This document shows, in pieces, positions 43,840 through 53,234 of a DNA stretch of 64,000 nucleotides. The notes beneath the pieces were generated by a model. It was not told the origin of the DNA. It did not search any database and was given only the letters and a program-made list of their open reading frames with translations. The stretch comes from Algoriphagus limi. Lineage in GTDB: Bacteria; Bacteroidota; Bacteroidia; Cytophagales; Cyclobacteriaceae. The DNA is taken from contig NZ_JANWGH010000002.1 in assembly GCF_024919275.1 (NCBI RefSeq), forward strand, positions 558,001 to 622,000. The letters are read 5' to 3'. Made by a program: the position numbers and the translations under genes. Every line of letters begins with the position of its first letter. The stretch's first letter is position 1.

Positions 43840-44637
43840 CTAAAAATCGTAAGAGGCAACGATTTTCACCATCTCGCCCATATTTTTCGCACCCAATTTT
43901 CGGAGAATATTCTTTCGGTGTGTTGCCACGGTGTTGGCTGAAATATTCAATTCCTCTGCAATCATTTTAGAAGAATTCCCATCCAAAATCAATTGGATGA
44001 TTTCTTTTTCCTTCTTTGTAAGTTTTACCGCTTTATTGTTTGGTGAGTCTTTCGTCACCAAAACCCGAGTACCATCATCCCGAATAAAGGAATAGGTCCA
44101 ATCGTAACTTTTGACTTTTGGTGGGGTCTGCAATTCAAAAATAATGTGCAAGTCCATTGCAAAATTTCCGGCCTCATCTATAAAATAAGGGCGTACTTTT
44201 GCCACTACCCATTTCACCTCCTGGGTAGTACGATGAACCCACCGGGTAGTGTATGAAAACTCAAACGTGTGACGTTCGGATAGACTTAACTGGTGAAAGT
44301 GCTCAAAAACAATCTTTTGAAACTTAAACATCTCTTCCCGGTCTTCCGGATGAAGCATTGCAAAAGAAGCTTCCATCCCCTTTTTCCGGAAAATGGACTC
44401 TGGATAACCAGTAATTTTTTCTACTTCACCGGTAAAAAACGCCAAATTAAGGTTACGGTAATCAAAACATGCGATCACCAAGCCTTCTCGGATTCCAATA
44501 CTTTGGCTGAGTGATTCTAAATTTTCAATTAATTGTTTTTCATTGGGATGAGCTTTGAACTCTTGCTCCGCCCACTCCTGAAAAAATTTAGTGTATTTAT
44601 CCTGTTTTTTAAGGTCTTTCAGTAATACCTTATCCAT
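43840..44637 (-). CDS. PAS-domain LuxR-type transcription regulator
   Basis: 265 aa. A PAS fold (about 50-170: YRNLNLAFFTGEVEKITGYPESIFRKKGMEASFAMLHPEDREEMF) precedes a LuxR helix-turn-helix (about 200-262: LTKKEKEIIQLILDGNSSKMIAEELNISANTVATHRKNILRKL). No receiver domain, so it probably senses a ligand or binds a partner through PAS. This architecture is frequent in Bacteroidota. It stands alone, 46 nt from the mutS stop on the same strand. Confidence 0.87.
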   Translation of the reverse strand: MDKVLLKDLKKQDKYTKFFQEWAEQEFKAHPNEKQLIENLESLSQSIGIREGLVIACFDYRNLNLAFFTGEVEKITGYPESIFRKKGMEASFAMLHPEDREEMFKFQKIVFEHFHQLSLSERHTFEFSYTTRWVHRTTQEVKWVVAKVRPYFIDEAGNFAMDLHIIFELQTPPKVKSYDWTYSFIRDDGTRVLVTKDSPNNKAVKLTKKEKEIIQLILDGNSSKMIAEELNISANTVATHRKNILRKLGAKNMGEMVKIVASYDF

Positions 44638-44682
44638 ATAATGCTCTGAGGGTTTAACGGACTAATATAATAATTAGCTTAA

Positions 44683-47286
44683 TTAATCGAGTTTCTTTTT
44701 TACTTCATGAAGCTTCAAAAGTGCCTCAATTGGTGAAATGGTATTGATATCGATTTGATCAAGAAGCTCTTTGGCTTCCTTGAATTTTGGATCCATTTCG
44801 AAAAGACTGAGTTGGTAGTTATTCTTCGGAACTGACTTAAGTTGCTCTTTGCCTTGTTGCATAGCCTTGTCCTTTTCCAAATGGCTCATAATTTCGGATG
44901 CCCGTAAAACAATCGGGTTGGGCATTCCAGCCATTTGCGCCACGTGAATACCAAAACTATGTTCACTGCCTCCAGGTTTCAATTTGCGCATAAAAATCAC
45001 CTTATTTCCTACCTCTTTGACTGAAACATTAAAGTTTTTAATCCTTGGAAAGTCCTCTGTGAGCTGGTTCAACTCATGATAATGGGTGGCGAATAAGGTC
45101 TTTGCTTTGAAACTTGGATGATTGTGTAGGTATTCTACAATAGACCAAGCAATGGAGATACCATCATAGGTTGATGTCCCTCTACCAATTTCATCCATAA
45201 GCACCAGGCTGCGATCTGAAAGATTATTCAAAATGCTGGCCGTTTCGGTCATTTCCACCATAAAAGTAGACTCTCCTTTAGACAAATTATCAGAGGCTCC
45301 TACTCGGGTAAAAACCTTATCAATTATTCCTATCCTTGCAAAAGATGCCGGCACGAAACTACCCATTTGAGCCATCAAAACAATCAAAGCTGTCTGTCGC
45401 AAAAGAGCAGATTTACCAGCCATATTTGGACCCGTAATGATCAAAATTTGTTGGCTATCATGGTCCAGGTAAATATCATTGGGAACATAATCTTCTCCTG
45501 GAGGCAACTGCTTTTCAATTACTGGATGTCGACCATCTTTAATCTCCAGGCTGTCTGTTTCGGCAATTTTCGGTTTGACATAGCGATTTGAAAGCGCTAC
45601 TTGAGCAAATGACAATAACGCATCCAATGTGCCAATAACACGGGCATTTTGCTGAATTTGGGTTACATATTGAGCAGCTTCTTCAACCAAAGCCGCAAAG
45701 AACTTTTGTTCCAAGGCAATCATTCGCTCCTCAGCATTGAGAATCTTTTCTTCGTATTCTTTCAGTTCCGGAGTGATGTATCGCTCGGCATTTACCAATG
45801 TCTGCTTTCGGATCCATTCCTGCGGCACCTTGTCCTTATGGGCATGGGTAACCTCGAGATAATATCCGAAAACCTTGTTATATGCTATTTTGAGAGAAGT
45901 GATTCCCGTTTTCTGAACTTCGCGCTGCTGAATCTGAACAAGAAAATCCTTGCCTTTTGTTGCTAAGGATCGATACTCATCCAATTCCTGATCTACTCCT
46001 TCTTTGATTACTCCACCTTGGTGAACGAGCATCGGCGCATCTTCCTGCAGTTCTCGCTCAATTTTTTCAAGTAGAAACTCACAAGGATGGATCTGATCTG
46101 CCAATCGCTTCAGCGTAGGGTTGTTCTGTTTTTTCAATAAATCCTTGATCGGCAAAGTAGCTTTCAAAGCCCTTTTGATCTGATTCATTTCACGAGGATT
46201 GGCTCTTCCCACAACGACCTTAGAGATCAACCGCTCCAAATCTCCAATCAATCGTAAATGAGAAAGCATTTCATCGATCAACGAAGAGTTTTGGAAGAAA
46301 AAGTCAACGACATTTTGCCGCTCTTCGATAGGACCCTTTTCTTTCAAAGGAAGCACCATCCACTTTTTCATCATTCGAGACCCCATTGGGGTTACGGTTT
46401 GATCCAAAATTTGAATCAATGGAACGCCTCCTTCATGCTGCGGAAAAACCAATTCAAGATTTCGAATGGTGAATTTATCCAGCCACACATATTTCTCTTC
46501 TGCAATCCGAGAGATAGCGGAAATATGCTGTACTTCTTTATGCTCGGTTTCTTCCAAATAGTAGAGGATAGCTCCGGCTGCTATTGTACCCAATTCCAGA
46601 TCCTCAACCCCAAAACCTTTTAGATTAGCCGTTCCGAAATGATTTTTCAGCTTTTCGTAGGCAAAGTCGTATTGAAACACCCAATCCTCACAATGAAAAG
46701 TAATAAAATCATTTTTGATGACTTCGGAAGCCTTTTGCTTGGCTGCTTTGGAATAAATGATTTCAGAAGGAGAAAAGCTTTGGAGGAGTTTTTCAATATA
46801 AGATGCACTTCCTTCAGCACACATAAATTCCCCTGTGGAAACATCCAAAAAGGCAATCCCATGACTTTCCTTTCCAAAATAAATAGAAGCTAAATAGTTG
46901 TTTTTGCGTGTATCGAGAACTTGGTCATTGTAAGAAAGTCCAGGAGTAACCAATTCTGTAACTCCACGCTTTACGATCCCTTTGACAGACTTTGGGTCTT
47001 CGAGCTGATCACAAATAGCTACTCGATTTCCAGCTCGAACCAATTTAGGCAGGTAATTATCCAAAGCATGATGAGGAAATCCAGCCAACTCCACATGAGA
47101 AGCGGCTCCATTGGCGCGCTTAGTCAATACGATATCCAGTACCTTGCTGGCAATCACCGCATCTTCGCCAAAGGTTTCATAAAAGTCTCCCACCCGAAAA
47201 AGCAATAAGGCACCAGGGTGTTTGGCTTTAATCGCGTTATACTGCTTCATTAAAGGTGTTTCCTTGCCATCTTTGGACTTACTCAT
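44683..47286 (-). CDS. mutS: DNA mismatch repair ATPase MutS
   Basis: 867 aa. The N-terminal mismatch-reading motif is F-x-E in LLFRVGDFYETFGEDA (about 28-43). The core and lever domains follow, then the ATPase with Walker A GPNMAGKSALLRQTA, signature GRGTSTYDGISIAWSIVEYL and ATHYHELNQL. Length and motifs match MutS1, not MutS2. It recognises mismatches with MutL (not in this window). Confidence 0.96.
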   Translation of the reverse strand: MSKSKDGKETPLMKQYNAIKAKHPGALLLFRVGDFYETFGEDAVIASKVLDIVLTKRANGAASHVELAGFPHHALDNYLPKLVRAGNRVAICDQLEDPKSVKGIVKRGVTELVTPGLSYNDQVLDTRKNNYLASIYFGKESHGIAFLDVSTGEFMCAEGSASYIEKLLQSFSPSEIIYSKAAKQKASEVIKNDFITFHCEDWVFQYDFAYEKLKNHFGTANLKGFGVEDLELGTIAAGAILYYLEETEHKEVQHISAISRIAEEKYVWLDKFTIRNLELVFPQHEGGVPLIQILDQTVTPMGSRMMKKWMVLPLKEKGPIEERQNVVDFFFQNSSLIDEMLSHLRLIGDLERLISKVVVGRANPREMNQIKRALKATLPIKDLLKKQNNPTLKRLADQIHPCEFLLEKIERELQEDAPMLVHQGGVIKEGVDQELDEYRSLATKGKDFLVQIQQREVQKTGITSLKIAYNKVFGYYLEVTHAHKDKVPQEWIRKQTLVNAERYITPELKEYEEKILNAEERMIALEQKFFAALVEEAAQYVTQIQQNARVIGTLDALLSFAQVALSNRYVKPKIAETDSLEIKDGRHPVIEKQLPPGEDYVPNDIYLDHDSQQILIITGPNMAGKSALLRQTALIVLMAQMGSFVPASFARIGIIDKVFTRVGASDNLSKGESTFMVEMTETASILNNLSDRSLVLMDEIGRGTSTYDGISIAWSIVEYLHNHPSFKAKTLFATHYHELNQLTEDFPRIKNFNVSVKEVGNKVIFMRKLKPGGSEHSFGIHVAQMAGMPNPIVLRASEIMSHLEKDKAMQQGKEQLKSVPKNNYQLSLFEMDPKFKEAKELLDQIDINTISPIEALLKLHEVKKKLD

Positions 47287-47305
47287 GCCTTCTAGTGAAT
47301 TCTGT

Positions 47306-47313
47306 TAATTTTG
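47306..47313 (+). promoter_or_regulatory. -7 promoter element of the SpoU methylase gene
   Basis: TAATTTTG matches TAnnTTTG, 52 nt before the ATG at 47365, in the mutS-spoU divergent gap. No good -33 box was seen. Confidence 0.4.
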
Positions 47314-47364
47314 GGGATTGAATAAAAGCTGAAATTAATCCATAAGCAAGGTAGTTCAAAAAAG

Positions 47365-47898
47365 ATGAAGAAATTAAGCATGGAAGAACTCGAGCGGCTT
47401 TCCGTGGAGGAGTTCAAAGAGACTGAAAAATCACCCGTTTGCCTGGTCTTGGATAATGTGAGGAGTCTGAATAATGTGGGTTCGGCTTTTCGAACCGGGG
47501 ATGCTTTTCGAATTGAAAAAATCTACCTCTGCGGAATCACGGGAACACCACCACATCGCGATATCCAAAAAACCGCCTTGGGCGCTACAGAATCTGTGGA
47601 ATGGGAATACGTCGAAAATACTGTTGACGCGATAGAAAAACTCAAGCAGGAAGGATATCAAATTTGCGGATTGGAGCAGGTGGACAAATCCATTTTCTTA
47701 CACGAATTTCAGCCAGAAAAAATGGGTAAATATGCCCTGGTTTTTGGAAACGAGGTGTTTGGTGTAGAAGAACAGGTGTTGAAATCCTGTGACTATGTTT
47801 TAGAAATTCCCCAATTAGGAACCAAGCATTCCCTGAATATTGCTGTTTCGATGGGAATTACACTTTGGGATTTTATGGTGAAACTCGAGCAATTCTAA
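47365..47898 (+). CDS. SpoU/TrmH-family RNA methyltransferase
   Basis: 177 aa. The SPOUT fold motifs are complete: NVRSLNNVGSAFRTGDAF (motif 1, about 31-48), FGNEVFGVEEQVL (motif 2) and IPQLGTKHSLNIAVSMGI (motif 3, the SAM-binding trefoil knot). It lacks the N-terminal RNA-binding extension of RlmB, so it resembles TrmL/TrmH-type 2'-O-ribose methylases acting on tRNA or rRNA. The target base is not predictable. Its end overlaps the convergent barrel gene by 4 nt. Confidence 0.88.
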   Translation: MKKLSMEELERLSVEEFKETEKSPVCLVLDNVRSLNNVGSAFRTGDAFRIEKIYLCGITGTPPHRDIQKTALGATESVEWEYVENTVDAIEKLKQEGYQICGLEQVDKSIFLHEFQPEKMGKYALVFGNEVFGVEEQVLKSCDYVLEIPQLGTKHSLNIAVSMGITLWDFMVKLEQF

Positions 47899-48284
47899 TC
47901 GTTCAAAAACCGGTACCGAATACCAAAAGAACCACGAAGTAAATTCCAATCGCCAAATATGGGTGCTAGTTCCATATGAAAACCAAAATCCTTTTTGGAA
48001 AAGGGATAGATATTTATTCCTAGTGGAATTACTAATCCATCAATATCCCCTACATGTCCACCAAATCCTCCATAAAACTCGAAGCTTTCCTTTTTGGTGA
48101 TTAGGACATTTGCCACTAGCTCTAAGTCCATGCTACTTAGAAAATAATCCGTACCGATTCGAAACTCTGGAATAAAGCGCTCCCCGAATTGCTTATTCAC
48201 TCCAACAAAAGGGAGGTTGCTTTGATGGTAAGAAACAGTTACTTGTGATAGTGCTGGCAAAGAGAATAGCCCTAAAAGAACCAA
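47895..48284 (-). CDS. small outer-membrane barrel protein with a damaged start
   Basis: At least 129 aa, rich in alternating strands and ending in a short aromatic strand (GIRYRFLND). The signal peptide is only complete if translation begins further upstream: codons before the TTG at 48284 read T-K-K-Y-L-F, and the Thr codon ACG at 48302-48300 stands exactly where an ATG would be expected. TTG (48284) or CTG (48290) could substitute but lose the Lys residues. It may be a weakly expressed or decaying gene. Family not recognised. Confidence 0.55.
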   Translation of the reverse strand: MVLLGLFSLPALSQVTVSYHQSNLPFVGVNKQFGERFIPEFRIGTDYFLSSMDLELVANVLITKKESFEFYGGFGGHVGDIDGLVIPLGINIYPFSKKDFGFHMELAPIFGDWNLLRGSFGIRYRFLND

Positions 48285-48328
48285 AAACAGGTATTTTTTC
48301 GTTTTATAAAATTAAATGGCGAAAAATA

Positions 48329-48778
48329 TTAAAACCCTAATTCCTTAAGTCTTTTGTGGGTTTTAATCATATTCGAACTGGCTTTTGCGACGATCTTACC
48401 AGATTCTTTTCGTATTACGGATTCCCAATGATTTAGGTTTGCTCCAGTCCGCACCAGTTTGGCAGTCACTTCTACTTTTTCTCCTAGACTAGCCGAGGAC
48501 AAGAAGTCCACATTCAAATTGATACTTGTCATCAAAAATTCAGACTCCGTTATAAAATTAGCCATGCCTATCACATCATCCATCATCAAAGAGGCTACAC
48601 CTCCATGAAGAATTTGGGCAGGGTTACACATATCGGGACGGATTTCGAAAGAGACTTTTGCATAACCAAACTCAACCTCGAGCAAAGTTCCTGCAAGCCA
48701 GTTTCCCGCTCCTGAAGGGCCATGATCAAGGGTTTTGCCGATTTGAGATTTAAAAAATTCCAACTGTGGGTTTGACAT
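48329..48778 (-). CDS. PaaI-like hotdog thioesterase
   Basis: 149 aa. The hotdog fold signature is NPAQILHGGVASLMMDDVIGMAN (about 52-74), with the HGG motif and following acidic Asp of PaaI/YbgC-type thioesterases, then INLNVDFLSSASLGEKVEVTAKLVR. It probably hydrolyses an aryl- or acyl-CoA. The gene is 9 nt after an unknown membrane protein gene on the same strand. Confidence 0.87.
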   Translation of the reverse strand: MSNPQLEFFKSQIGKTLDHGPSGAGNWLAGTLLEVEFGYAKVSFEIRPDMCNPAQILHGGVASLMMDDVIGMANFITESEFLMTSINLNVDFLSSASLGEKVEVTAKLVRTGANLNHWESVIRKESGKIVAKASSNMIKTHKRLKELGF

Positions 48779-48787
48779 ACTCGCTTT

Positions 48788-49366
48788 TTATTTATCCAGG
48801 ATTCTAAAATAATCTTCAAATGTGGATTTAAGGGCTTCTTTTTCGGATTCAGATTCCCACAATGGAATTTTTTGATCTGAGACAATTAAGTAAAACTCCA
48901 CCTCTTTCTGAATCAATTCATAAATCTCCTGAGCTTGTTTGAGTTGGTCATATTTGTTTCCATTTTCAAAATTCAACTCTTTTTCACCTTGGCCCGAAAT
49001 TGCCAAAATTTTCAAAGGCCAATCTAGCTCATGAGGCTCCAAATAGAGATAACTTTCATCTTTGGGCGTATTAAGAATCAATACTAAAAACACTGTAGGC
49101 TCTTTCGAATCTAAATCAAACCCAGCATGCCGATACAGGGTCATCCCAGCATCTTTTCGCACTTCCCGTTGATAATCAACGGCTTTTAGATTTAGAAAAA
49201 ACAGACGAGAGGAGGAAGTCATCCGAAAAGTCGTATCCTCACCGGAATTATTTGCCCGATAAGAATCGAAAAAAGAGAAGAAAACAACCAAAAGGACCGA
49301 GGCTGCACCAAAAATCTTAAGAATTTTGATCAGCTCAGGTGTCAATACCGGGTCTTTGGAAGGCAT
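48788..49366 (-). CDS. membrane-anchored protein of unknown function
   Basis: 192 aa. One membrane helix (about 14-33, ILKIFGAASVLLVVFFSFFD) is followed by a soluble domain with mixed beta strands (RLFFLNLKAVDYQREVRKDAGMTLYRHAG, TVFLVLILNTPKDESYLYLEP) and a helical, Glu-rich end (YDQLKQAQEIYELIQKEVEF). No family recognised. Tightly spaced with the decarboxylase upstream (5 nt) and the thioesterase downstream (9 nt). Confidence 0.65.
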   Translation of the reverse strand: MPSKDPVLTPELIKILKIFGAASVLLVVFFSFFDSYRANNSGEDTTFRMTSSSRLFFLNLKAVDYQREVRKDAGMTLYRHAGFDLDSKEPTVFLVLILNTPKDESYLYLEPHELDWPLKILAISGQGEKELNFENGNKYDQLKQAQEIYELIQKEVEFYLIVSDQKIPLWESESEKEALKSTFEDYFRILDK

Positions 49367-49371
49367 TTAGG

Positions 49372-50796
49372 TCAATGTTCTTGGAGTAGTTGTTTTCGAG
49401 TTTCCATCAGTAAAACCCAAGCAGCTTGGATATGTTTTTCTGCCACATCAGTCTGACCAATCACCCATCGAATGACATATTTCCCTTCCAACTTAGTATG
49501 GGTAAAAAACACTTTTCCAGTAACATTTACTGCATTTATCCATTTTTCATTGAATGCATTCTCCTCCTCCAAAGAAAGTTTAGAATCTTGGTGCCGGAAA
49601 CAGATAGTGTTGAAAGGAACGGGAGCTAAAATTTCCAGTCTTTCTTCTGACTCTATCCAAGATTTGGCTTTTTGGGCCAATTGGATATGATTTTTAAGTT
49701 TTTGACGGATCCCATTCAAGCCATAGCTTCGGATAACAAACCACAATTTCAAAGCCCGAAATCTTCTACCCAATTGAATTCCCCAATCCCGGTAATTATT
49801 GACCTCCCGATCGAGTTGAGTTCTCAAATATTCAGGAGTCAGCGAAAATGTATTAATCAGGTCTTCAGGGTTTTTCAGGAATAAGACCGTACAATCAAAA
49901 TTGGTAAACATCCACTTATGCGGATTGAATACATAAGAGTCTGCATCTTCATGACCATCAATCAAAGACTGAAATTCCGGAAGAAGCAAAGCAGTACCCG
50001 CATAAGCCGCGTCAATATGATGCCAAAGGCCATATTTTTTGGTGATTTTGCTAATCGCGCCGATAGGATCAATAGCTGTGCTTGAAGTAGTCCCCAAAGC
50101 AGAAACAACACAAAGCGGGGTAAATCCCCTTTCAAGATCTTTTTGGATAGCCTCTTCCAATAAGCTTGGAATCATCGCAAATTTTTCATCCACAGGAATT
50201 CGAACCAAGTTTTTTACTCCTATTCCGGCGATTCGAAGGGCCTTGTCAATAGAAGAATGAACGTGCTCCGAAGAATAAATTCGGAAATTTTCCTTCCCAC
50301 CAAAGCCCTCTTCATTGATCAACCACGTAGATTTTCGCTCTCTTGCCGACAAAATTGCGCTCAAGGTAGCAGTACTTGCTGTATCATGAATGACCCCTTT
50401 CCAAGACGGATCTATTCCCTTAGCATCCCGAAGCCAATCGCAAACCCGTTCTTCGAGCTCGGTAGCTGCCGGAGAGGTTAACCATGACATACATTGTGCT
50501 CCAAGTGTAGACATGAGCATTTCTGCCAAAATAGAAGGCTCGGAATTGTTAGCAGGGAAATAGGCAAAAAAAGATGGATGCTGCCAATGAGTCATTCCCG
50601 GAAGAATAATTTCCTTAAAATCCTGAAAAATAGCTTCGAATGATTCTGAATCTTCGGGTGCCTCAGATGGCAACTGCTTAAATATTTCTCTCGGCTTTGT
50701 TGTAGGAGTTACCCGATAATTCTCCTTTTCCTCCAGATAATCTGCCATCCAATCCACCAATTGGTGGGCATATTTTCGAAATTCCTCCTTATCCAT
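49372..50796 (-). CDS. PLP-dependent group II (aromatic-type) amino acid decarboxylase
   Basis: 474 aa. N-terminal LVDWMADYLEEKENYRV and GMTHWQHPSFFAYFPANNSEPSILAEML, central VVSALGTTSSTAIDPI and the Asp-His pair WHHIDAAYAGTALLLPEF, and the PLP lysine in SYVFNPHKWMFTNFDCTVLF match group II decarboxylases of the tyrosine/DOPA/tryptophan type. The true substrate cannot be fixed by sequence alone. It sits between an SDR gene (8 nt upstream) and an unknown membrane protein gene. Confidence 0.88.
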   Translation of the reverse strand: MDKEEFRKYAHQLVDWMADYLEEKENYRVTPTTKPREIFKQLPSEAPEDSESFEAIFQDFKEIILPGMTHWQHPSFFAYFPANNSEPSILAEMLMSTLGAQCMSWLTSPAATELEERVCDWLRDAKGIDPSWKGVIHDTASTATLSAILSARERKSTWLINEEGFGGKENFRIYSSEHVHSSIDKALRIAGIGVKNLVRIPVDEKFAMIPSLLEEAIQKDLERGFTPLCVVSALGTTSSTAIDPIGAISKITKKYGLWHHIDAAYAGTALLLPEFQSLIDGHEDADSYVFNPHKWMFTNFDCTVLFLKNPEDLINTFSLTPEYLRTQLDREVNNYRDWGIQLGRRFRALKLWFVIRSYGLNGIRQKLKNHIQLAQKAKSWIESEERLEILAPVPFNTICFRHQDSKLSLEEENAFNEKWINAVNVTGKVFFTHTKLEGKYVIRWVIGQTDVAEKHIQAAWVLLMETRKQLLQEH

Positions 50797-50804
50797 AGCA
50801 AATA

Positions 50805-51563
50805 CTATCGAACGTATGAACCTGCATTGATATCTATGGATGTTCCTGTTGCATGGTCAGCAAGTCCGGAGCAAAGCAAGGTTACCATAGGAGCAATATC
50901 CTCAGGCTGAGTCAATTGATTCAAAGCAATATCATTCAAGGCAAACTCTTCTCCATATTCCGATAAAATTTGATTGGCCATATCGGTTCGCGTGAATCCG
51001 GGAGCTATCAAAAATGCTTTGATTCCTTGTTTTCCATAATGACGGGCAATGGAACGAGTCAAGCTTACCAAAGCCCCTTTAGAAGCGGCATAGGCCAAAT
51101 AATCCGTGGTATCACCTCGAAAAGCCGCTCGGGAAGAAATAGTCACGATTCTTCCTTCTTGTTGCTTTTTAGCCTGATCAACAAATTCCTTACACAAAAT
51201 CCCAACTGCAGTAGCATTAACTGCCATGGTTTTTTCCCAGATTTCAAGCCATTTTTTGGTTGAAAGATTATCTGGTGCCGAAGGGGAAATACCGGCATTA
51301 TTTACCAATCCAGTTAAAGGACCATATTTTTTGACAATCTTAGGAATAAAACCAACTACCTGATCGGAATCTGCCAAATTGCAGGATTCCAAATGAGCTG
51401 GGTTTTTCAGTTGCTTTTGTAGGTTTTCGGCTTCTTTTTGGTTGGAATTGAAGTGAATGATGACTTCAGCTCCTGATTCGGAAAGTTGTCTGGCTATTGC
51501 TCTTCCAATTCCACGGGAAGCACCTGTAACCAATATCCGTTGACCTTTTAGGGAAATATTCAT
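50805..51563 (-). CDS. short-chain dehydrogenase/reductase (FabG-like)
   Basis: 252 aa. Cofactor motif TGASRGIGRAIA (about 13-24), NNAGIS (about 88-93) and catalytic Ser-Tyr-Lys in ISSRAAFRG and YAASKGALVSLT (about 158-169) are intact. The C-terminal segment IALNQLTQPEDIAPMVTLLCSGLADHATGTSIDINAG is typical of classical SDRs. NADP preference is plausible from the Ser-Arg in the first loop. Substrate unknown. Followed by the decarboxylase gene after 8 nt. Confidence 0.9.
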   Translation of the reverse strand: MNISLKGQRILVTGASRGIGRAIARQLSESGAEVIIHFNSNQKEAENLQKQLKNPAHLESCNLADSDQVVGFIPKIVKKYGPLTGLVNNAGISPSAPDNLSTKKWLEIWEKTMAVNATAVGILCKEFVDQAKKQQEGRIVTISSRAAFRGDTTDYLAYAASKGALVSLTRSIARHYGKQGIKAFLIAPGFTRTDMANQILSEYGEEFALNDIALNQLTQPEDIAPMVTLLCSGLADHATGTSIDINAGSYVR

Positions 51564-51577
51564 AGTTATTTAGGCTT

Positions 51578-52102
51578 TTACCAATTTTCTCGAAGTGCTA
51601 AGTGCTGAATATGAGCTAAATGGTGCTGACCATGCCAAGCATACATATGTGTGACTTCGAAAAGGCTTTGTTTCTGACCGTTTTCAGGGTGGAAATATGT
51701 CCTTGAGAAGTCCTCTTCACTCATATTCTTCAAAAGCACAGACCATTTGTAATGAACATTTGCTAGAATAGACAGAGAAGGGTCTATCTCCAACTCGCTA
51801 TCAGGAAGCTTGGCCCAAGCAGCTTCATCATAAGGTTTGATGGTTGGGTTTTCCTCGGTCAGAGCCAATTTGAATCGGATGAAAGCATTCATATGGCTAT
51901 CTGCCAAGTGATGAACAAGCTGTCTTACTGTCCATCCTCCTGGACGATAAGGTGTATCCAATTGTTTTTCAGAAAGATTTGAAACAGCAGATTGGATATA
52001 TTCAGGAAGCTTTTTGATCTGAGCTATTGCTTCTAGAAGATTTGGGTTTTCCGGCATGGAAAATCTCCCAATCGGGTATTGTAGAAATTCGATATCAGTC
52101 AT
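51578..52102 (-). CDS. DinB-fold YfiT/BstA-like metal-dependent transferase
   Basis: 174 aa. Four-helix DinB fold with three metal-binding His segments: RQLVHHLADSHMNAF (about 62-76) and AWHGQHHLAHIQHL (about 154-167). The N-terminal LQYPIGRFSMPENPN is specific to YfiT (BstA), a bacillithiol-transferase-like group with nickel or zinc. Some Bacteroidota are known to use bacillithiol, which would fit. Six nt after the comF stop is the start of this gene, so the two are adjacent in one run. Confidence 0.85.
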   Translation of the reverse strand: MTDIEFLQYPIGRFSMPENPNLLEAIAQIKKLPEYIQSAVSNLSEKQLDTPYRPGGWTVRQLVHHLADSHMNAFIRFKLALTEENPTIKPYDEAAWAKLPDSELEIDPSLSILANVHYKWSVLLKNMSEEDFSRTYFHPENGQKQSLFEVTHMYAWHGQHHLAHIQHLALRENW

Positions 52103-52108
52103 AAGATG

Positions 52109-52837
52109 TTAGACTCCTCCGCCAGCAGCGATTGTAGCCAAATCTACTGTTTTTGCACCATTCTTCCATAGAATATTGGCACAAGCGGAAAGTGTCGCTC
52201 CGGTAGTCATCACATCATCCACCAGAAGTATTCTCCTTTGGTAAATATTTGTATTAGACCGGATATTGAAAACACCCGATACATTTTCTATTCGCTCCAT
52301 TCGGGATTTATTGGTTTGGGTTTCTGTCCATTTGGAACGAATCAAAAGATTCTCAACAGGAATTTGCAGTGCTTCACTCAGGCCTTTGGCAAATTCCTCA
52401 GTTTGATTATAGCCTCTTCGCCTACGTTTTTGATCATGAAGAGGAACAGGTACTATCATGTCCCATTCTTGATGATAAGGCTGCTTAAGCAACAATTTTC
52501 CAAAGGAAGAACCCAAAAAATGGCCAATTTGAGGCTTATTACGGTATTTCAATTGATGTAATAGACTTTGACTCATTCCCTTTCTGGAAAACTTCAAATA
52601 AGAAATGCATCTGGAAACTGGGAAAAGACCTTGTAACTTCTGAGTCAAATCATTGTCATCCGGTCTAAGATGGTAACTGGCGACAGGTAATTTATTTTTG
52701 CAAGGATTACAAAGACAAAATTCCCAATCAAAGAGGCTTCTACCACAATACAAACAGTTTTGAGGAAAAATCAGATCTAAAAAATCTTTGAAAAATAAGA
52801 AACGCTTTGCTTTAAAGCGCTGTTGTTCACGGGTCAT
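52109..52837 (-). CDS. comF: ComF-family phosphoribosyltransferase-like protein
   Basis: 242 aa. An N-terminal four-Cys zinc cluster (CLYCGRSLFDWEFCLCNPCKNKLP, about 24-47) is followed by a phosphoribosyltransferase fold with VPVPLHDQKRRRRGYNQTEEFAKGLS and the PRPP loop RILLVDDVMTTGATLSACA. ComF proteins act in natural DNA uptake in other bacteria, probably at the inner membrane. This is the last gene of the long minus-strand run; the neighbouring gene on the other side is divergent. Confidence 0.9.
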   Translation of the reverse strand: MTREQQRFKAKRFLFFKDFLDLIFPQNCLYCGRSLFDWEFCLCNPCKNKLPVASYHLRPDDNDLTQKLQGLFPVSRCISYLKFSRKGMSQSLLHQLKYRNKPQIGHFLGSSFGKLLLKQPYHQEWDMIVPVPLHDQKRRRRGYNQTEEFAKGLSEALQIPVENLLIRSKWTETQTNKSRMERIENVSGVFNIRSNTNIYQRRILLVDDVMTTGATLSACANILWKNGAKTVDLATIAAGGGV

Positions 52838-52849
52838 ACAGGAATGCTG

Positions 52850-52857
52850 TATATTTG
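52850..52857 (+). promoter_or_regulatory. -7 promoter element for the AhpD-like gene run
   Basis: TATATTTG matches TAnnTTTG, 31 nt before the ATG at 52888. It is the first plus-strand promoter after the strand switch; a TTG lies about 24 nt further upstream. Confidence 0.5.
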
Positions 52858-52887
52858 CAGATTATTCAACACTAATACGTTAATTTA

Positions 52888-53229
52888 ATGGGTTTATTGG
52901 AGGATTTCAACGATTACCGAGCCAAAATGAATGAGAAGATCTTGGCTGAGGATAATAAGGTGATCAAACGGTTCTTCAACTTGGATACCAACGCCTACAG
53001 TGAAGGTGCATTGGACGTCAAGAGCAAAGAAATGATCGGTTTGGCCTGTTCTATGGTTTTACGATGTGACGATTGTGTCAAATACCATTTAGAACAGTGC
53101 TACAAATCCGGAGTAAATCGAAAAGAAATATTTGAGGTGTTTTCCATCGCTACTTTGATAGGGGGATCGATTGTTATTCCACATCTAAGAAGGGCTGTAG
53201 AATTCTGGGAAGTACTTGAAAATCAATAA
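52888..53229 (+). CDS. AhpD/carboxymuconolactone decarboxylase-like protein
   Basis: 113 aa. The all-helical CMD fold carries a CxxC-type redox motif in LRCDDCVKYHLEQC (about 53-66, the pattern C-D-D-C-x3-H of AhpD-like peroxidase-related proteins). It probably handles peroxide or thiol redox chemistry; decarboxylase activity is unlikely with this motif. First gene of the plus-strand run, 5 nt before a hypothetical gene. Confidence 0.85.
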   Translation: MGLLEDFNDYRAKMNEKILAEDNKVIKRFFNLDTNAYSEGALDVKSKEMIGLACSMVLRCDDCVKYHLEQCYKSGVNRKEIFEVFSIATLIGGSIVIPHLRRAVEFWEVLENQ

Positions 53230-53234
53230 AATGT

